The notes beneath the pieces are model-generated. The model made no database searches. It worked only from the letters and a program-made list of their open reading frames with translations, and was not told the origin of the DNA. 64,000 nucleotides of DNA from Glandiceps talaboti (lineage: Eukaryota > Hemichordata > Enteropneusta > Spengelidae). Below are positions 60,170 to 64,000 of the stretch, piece after piece. Each line of letters opens with the position of its first letter. Positions within the stretch are counted from its first letter, which is position 1. A program made the position numbers and the translations under genes. The DNA is taken from positions 19,476,342-19,540,341 of the forward strand of contig NC_135549.1 in the NCBI RefSeq assembly GCF_964340395.1, in the 5' to 3' direction.

Positions 60170-60715
60170 ATATGTGTGTGTGGGGGTGGGGGTGGGGGGT
60201 GGGAGGGTGTTGCTCTACCCGGTGCGAATGATATGTAGTCGATTTAGCTTGTATTATCGTAAGATCTTCCAGTTGTCTCTCAGATTGTTTGCTAAATCAC
60301 CTAAGACGACGAGGTTTTACTCTAGTACTATTACAGTAGTAATGATGTTGGTTGGGTGTTTAAGTCGTGGGACATGATGTTTTCGACACAGATATAGACA
60401 CAATTCTACTCAAGACTAACAATAGCATACACACCACACACAGCAGAATCCCTTGCCCAACCACATTAAAAAAGGATATTTTATATATAGTTCGTTTACA
60501 AACTGACTCCCTACCTGTTATAAACATTGTACATGGACTTGGTGATTTTAATGGCTTAAAGTGTTTGCTTTCCAACTGATAATAAACATGATAACTTGTT
60601 TACATCTATACATCTATATCCATACTGCACAGCTCCTATATAATTGTTTCTTTTGCATTTGAAGTACTGAAATGAGTAATGTCACATGAGTGAAGCACCA
60701 AGGCAACATCATTTG

Positions 60716-60831
<116 letters not shown>

Positions 60832-61709
60832 TAGACGAAAAGACATAGCATCATTTGCCGTCTCTGGCACGGAACCAACAGATGTCAAGTTCAGTGTGTA
60901 GTAATCATCCTTGCCGAGGGCAATCCTCCTTCACATATCGGGTTAATAAACTTCCATGCACACTTGTTATCTTCTAATTGACGAGGCAACCAACTGTAAC
61001 ACCCACCAGTTGATCAAAATGCTATGTACTTGGTTCGTTATTTCAGTTGCTCGAGGCTTTCTATGAATACGCTGGCAATGAGTCTCAAGAGTTTCTATGG
61101 ACCAAATGAAAGCTATCACAAAATTCCCACTGATTGGAATGTATACGTAACTACACATTATTAGTACAATCCCGAGCAACACAGATACACGTGTACCTTT
61201 TCCATTGTCTTCATACCCAATCAAAGTAAACCCAAAGTGAAGGCATACATACTAACCTACACAAGGATAAATGCAAATAGTGTTAATTATAAAAAAAAAT
61301 CAAAGCAATGCCAATTGTACGTTTTCATTATATATACATATACTTAATTCAAAAGAATAAGGATGTTATAAGTCGTTACTCAGAGTTTCACGCTTCCTCA
61401 GCGATCATCAGGCGACTGATAAAATTGGGACTGTCAAGGTCGATGTACACGTCAATATGTACACATAAATGTTTGTGTATATATTGCGTAACAAGATGGT
61501 AGAACTAAAGTATTCCTCACGAAGGTGTACTTTTATAGTTGGAGAGGGAATATTTACCTTCATGGCGACATGAAACTAATTCAGATTTTTTGTTCAGCAG
61601 CAACTCTTTTCAGCATTGATTATTCATAGTTTCTCAGTAAAACAGATATTACAACGTTTTGTCTCAATATGTATGTTATATATAATATATGTGGATATGT
61701 ATGTTATAT

Positions 61710-61715
61710 TATATA

Positions 61716-61783
<68 letters not shown>
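61710..61783. repeat. (AT)n(GT)n compound microsatellite
   Basis: About 27 AT units followed directly by ten GT units, the same order as at 41368-41470. Confidence 0.9.
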
Positions 61784-64000
61784 CTTTGAATTCAAGAGTG
61801 AAATTAAACGGTAAACGTCTTCATTGCATGGTATACCCACCAGAACAGTACGTTTTCAACCCTTCGCGGCGAAATATTTAAGGAGTTTTATATTGTTGCC
61901 GTTCAGAAGCCATTTTAGTTACAACGACGATCTTAATATTCAATTCCTTTTGAAAATGTAGATTAAGTAAAGTTTCATGTAGTTTAAATCCAAGAAATGA
62001 AATCATGTTCCGTTGAATAACTGTTTAAATGCACTTGAAAATATCATAATTATGTAAGACGAAGTCATAAATCCTTTCATGTGTCTTCAAATATCGCATT
62101 TCTCATGCTAATGTGTATTGTGAGACAAATGAAAATGAGAAAATCGTGTCAGCTTCCCCAGTAAGGCATATGATCAATAATTATATCGCCGCATTATCCT
62201 GTCTGTGAAAATAGGAGGGTGTTATAGTGCAAATTGTTGAAGTAGATGCTTTCCTTTGCATAATATGCACGAATAATTGGTACGAAGTAGTCAATCCAAA
62301 GATGGCATTGATGCTGTTGGAGCTAAAACGAAGCAAGTGTCGAAGTAAAGTTTTTGTGAATTGTGTCATAGTTAATATCCACACAGTGTGGTGTAGTAGT
62401 GACTTGGAATAGTATGCCCAATTGATTTTTACATTGTACAAGGGTCGTGCGACTGGAATGAGTGTCCTGATGCAATTTACTTAAAACTGCTTTGGGCTAA
62501 TAAAGTCAATTAAGGATTAACAAAACAGCACACAAAAAACCTATTTTGATTAAAACGCAGATGAAGAATTACTACATAAATAAGCATTTGTATGTTATGT
62601 CATTTCGTGTGTTATGATTTCCCAAGTGATATTTTAAAGATATAGCAACGATCTGGTTACTGGTTTGCATGCCGTAGTGGCATTGTCAACCAGAGAACAG
62701 CCACATCACAAAGTTGAATATGTTAAAGGAGTGTTGTGTTGGCAGCCGTTTGTTTCATAATGGTACTAGATATAAGCGCATTATTTTTCAGATGGTCCCA
62801 TGTTCTTAACATGATTATATTCGTGTGTGGATTGTGAGACATCGATAAAAATTGTCTTCACGTGAATGACAAACGCAAACAACGTTTAATTTAGTGTGAC
62901 ATTTCGAAAAATCAACTCTGCAATTTTCCTGTTCACAGTATAAATTGCTTGTTTCCAGTTACCTGCTGCTTTGGCGACTAACTGTCGCGCTTTATTTGTT
63001 AAAACTGTGGACCATGTGTGCTCATAACATACATCGGTCTCAAAAGCCACAGGCTTTGCATATTAAAATATTATGGAAAACTAGTTTCTATCTATCTTTT
63101 TTAAACATTGCGTATTATAATGTAAACATGAAAACCTTCTCTGAAAACCAAATCAATCTTATCATCCCAATAAGTCAACTAATTGGAATAAAGCCAAGTT
63201 ATTAAGTGGAACCAAAAATCTTATGCTGATATATTTACATGCTGATTGTGACGTTGTCCTCGCAATACGATTCACTTATATGACGGTTCTCTCTGGGGAA
63301 TGCCTTTTTCAACCACAACGATCGCTTTAATTTAAAACGCAAAAACAGTCCATATATAGTCCATGAAAATGAATGTTTTACTTAATAAAAAGGAACCACA
63401 CACGTTAAATCACTGTGCCAATTTTCTGTGACAGTCTTACAAGAGATGGGAACTTATCATCTAAAATTCATGAACTTGCCATATGATGTGTGTATTGCTT
63501 TCATTGATTGTAATTAATACTAGTTTCAGTTATCCTCACTTTATATCGAATATAAAGATTCATCGAGCAGAATGTGTTAATGGCAGTCTAGTACTTAGGC
63601 ACATCCCCATCCCATCAAAACATTTAATAAATTAGTAACTTTTCTGAGTGGACAAAAATATCATTACAATATACCTTTAAACTCAATAATTGCAACAATG
63701 GTAATCGCCATTTATTCATCAATTCTTACTTTTCAATCAGTCACATGGCAAACTTGACATTGTTATTAGATGTCCATGCATTAGTCCAACAAAGCTTCAT
63801 GTACCATTCAACTTTAATGGCATGTTAGTAGTCAATCTAACAATCGGATCAATCATATATACATCACCACTTCACCACTCCAGCACCAAACTGACTTTGT
63901 AAATGAGTAAAAACAAACGTGTTTAATAACTTGAGGTTTGTGAATAAATGGATAATCACCTTTAGTAACCACCCTGTATGATCTGTAATATATGCATATT

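Overview
This is an AT-rich (roughly one third G+C) stretch of animal nuclear DNA. Evidence: a multi-exon gene with GT-AG introns of matching phase, long introns, abundant di- and tetranucleotide microsatellites, minisatellites and many short foldback (MITE-like) elements. The gene is a gamma-tubulin complex protein 6 orthologue that carries the 27/28-residue HGH-x-SD repeats known from vertebrate GCP6. This, with a stand-alone NHL-repeat gene, suggests a marine invertebrate, with an invertebrate deuterostome (hemichordate or cephalochordate) my favoured guess. A lophotrochozoan is not excluded. No bacterial, organellar or viral gene was seen.

Layout. (1) 1-25457, plus strand: the 3' part of TUBGCP6 in 12 exons. 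The frame is open at the left edge, so the 5' part lies outside. The exons join in phase to 862 codons plus stop: the tandem-repeat region, a linker and the C-terminal GRIP2 gamma-tubulin-binding domain. The introns hold most of the unusual DNA: a minisatellite that multiplies the exon 6 splice donor to 36 consecutive consensus donors, a 3.9-copy array of a ~1.25-kb unit built partly from a TTAA-ended foldback element, and several other foldback elements. (2) 25458-29858: spacer with candidate poly(A) signals, a triple DR1 hormone-receptor-like site and a foldback element with an internal minisatellite. (3) 29859-30887, minus strand: an intronless, GC-richer gene for an acidic, six-bladed NHL propeller protein, tail-to-tail with TUBGCP6. 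(4) 30888-64000: a 33-kb region in which I recognise no conserved gene. It holds very long microsatellites, five or more foldback or TIR elements, an inverted pair of promoter-like repeats at 42.3 and 47.9 kb, and one ETS/ZNF143-type promoter candidate at 53.5 kb with a possible first coding exon on the minus strand.

The two recognised genes have no obvious functional link. GCP6 acts in the gamma-tubulin ring complex (microtubule nucleation). The NHL protein is a likely scaffold or RNA/protein-binding propeller of unknown partner. All calls come from reading the sequence. Family assignments rest on recalled family features, not on searches.
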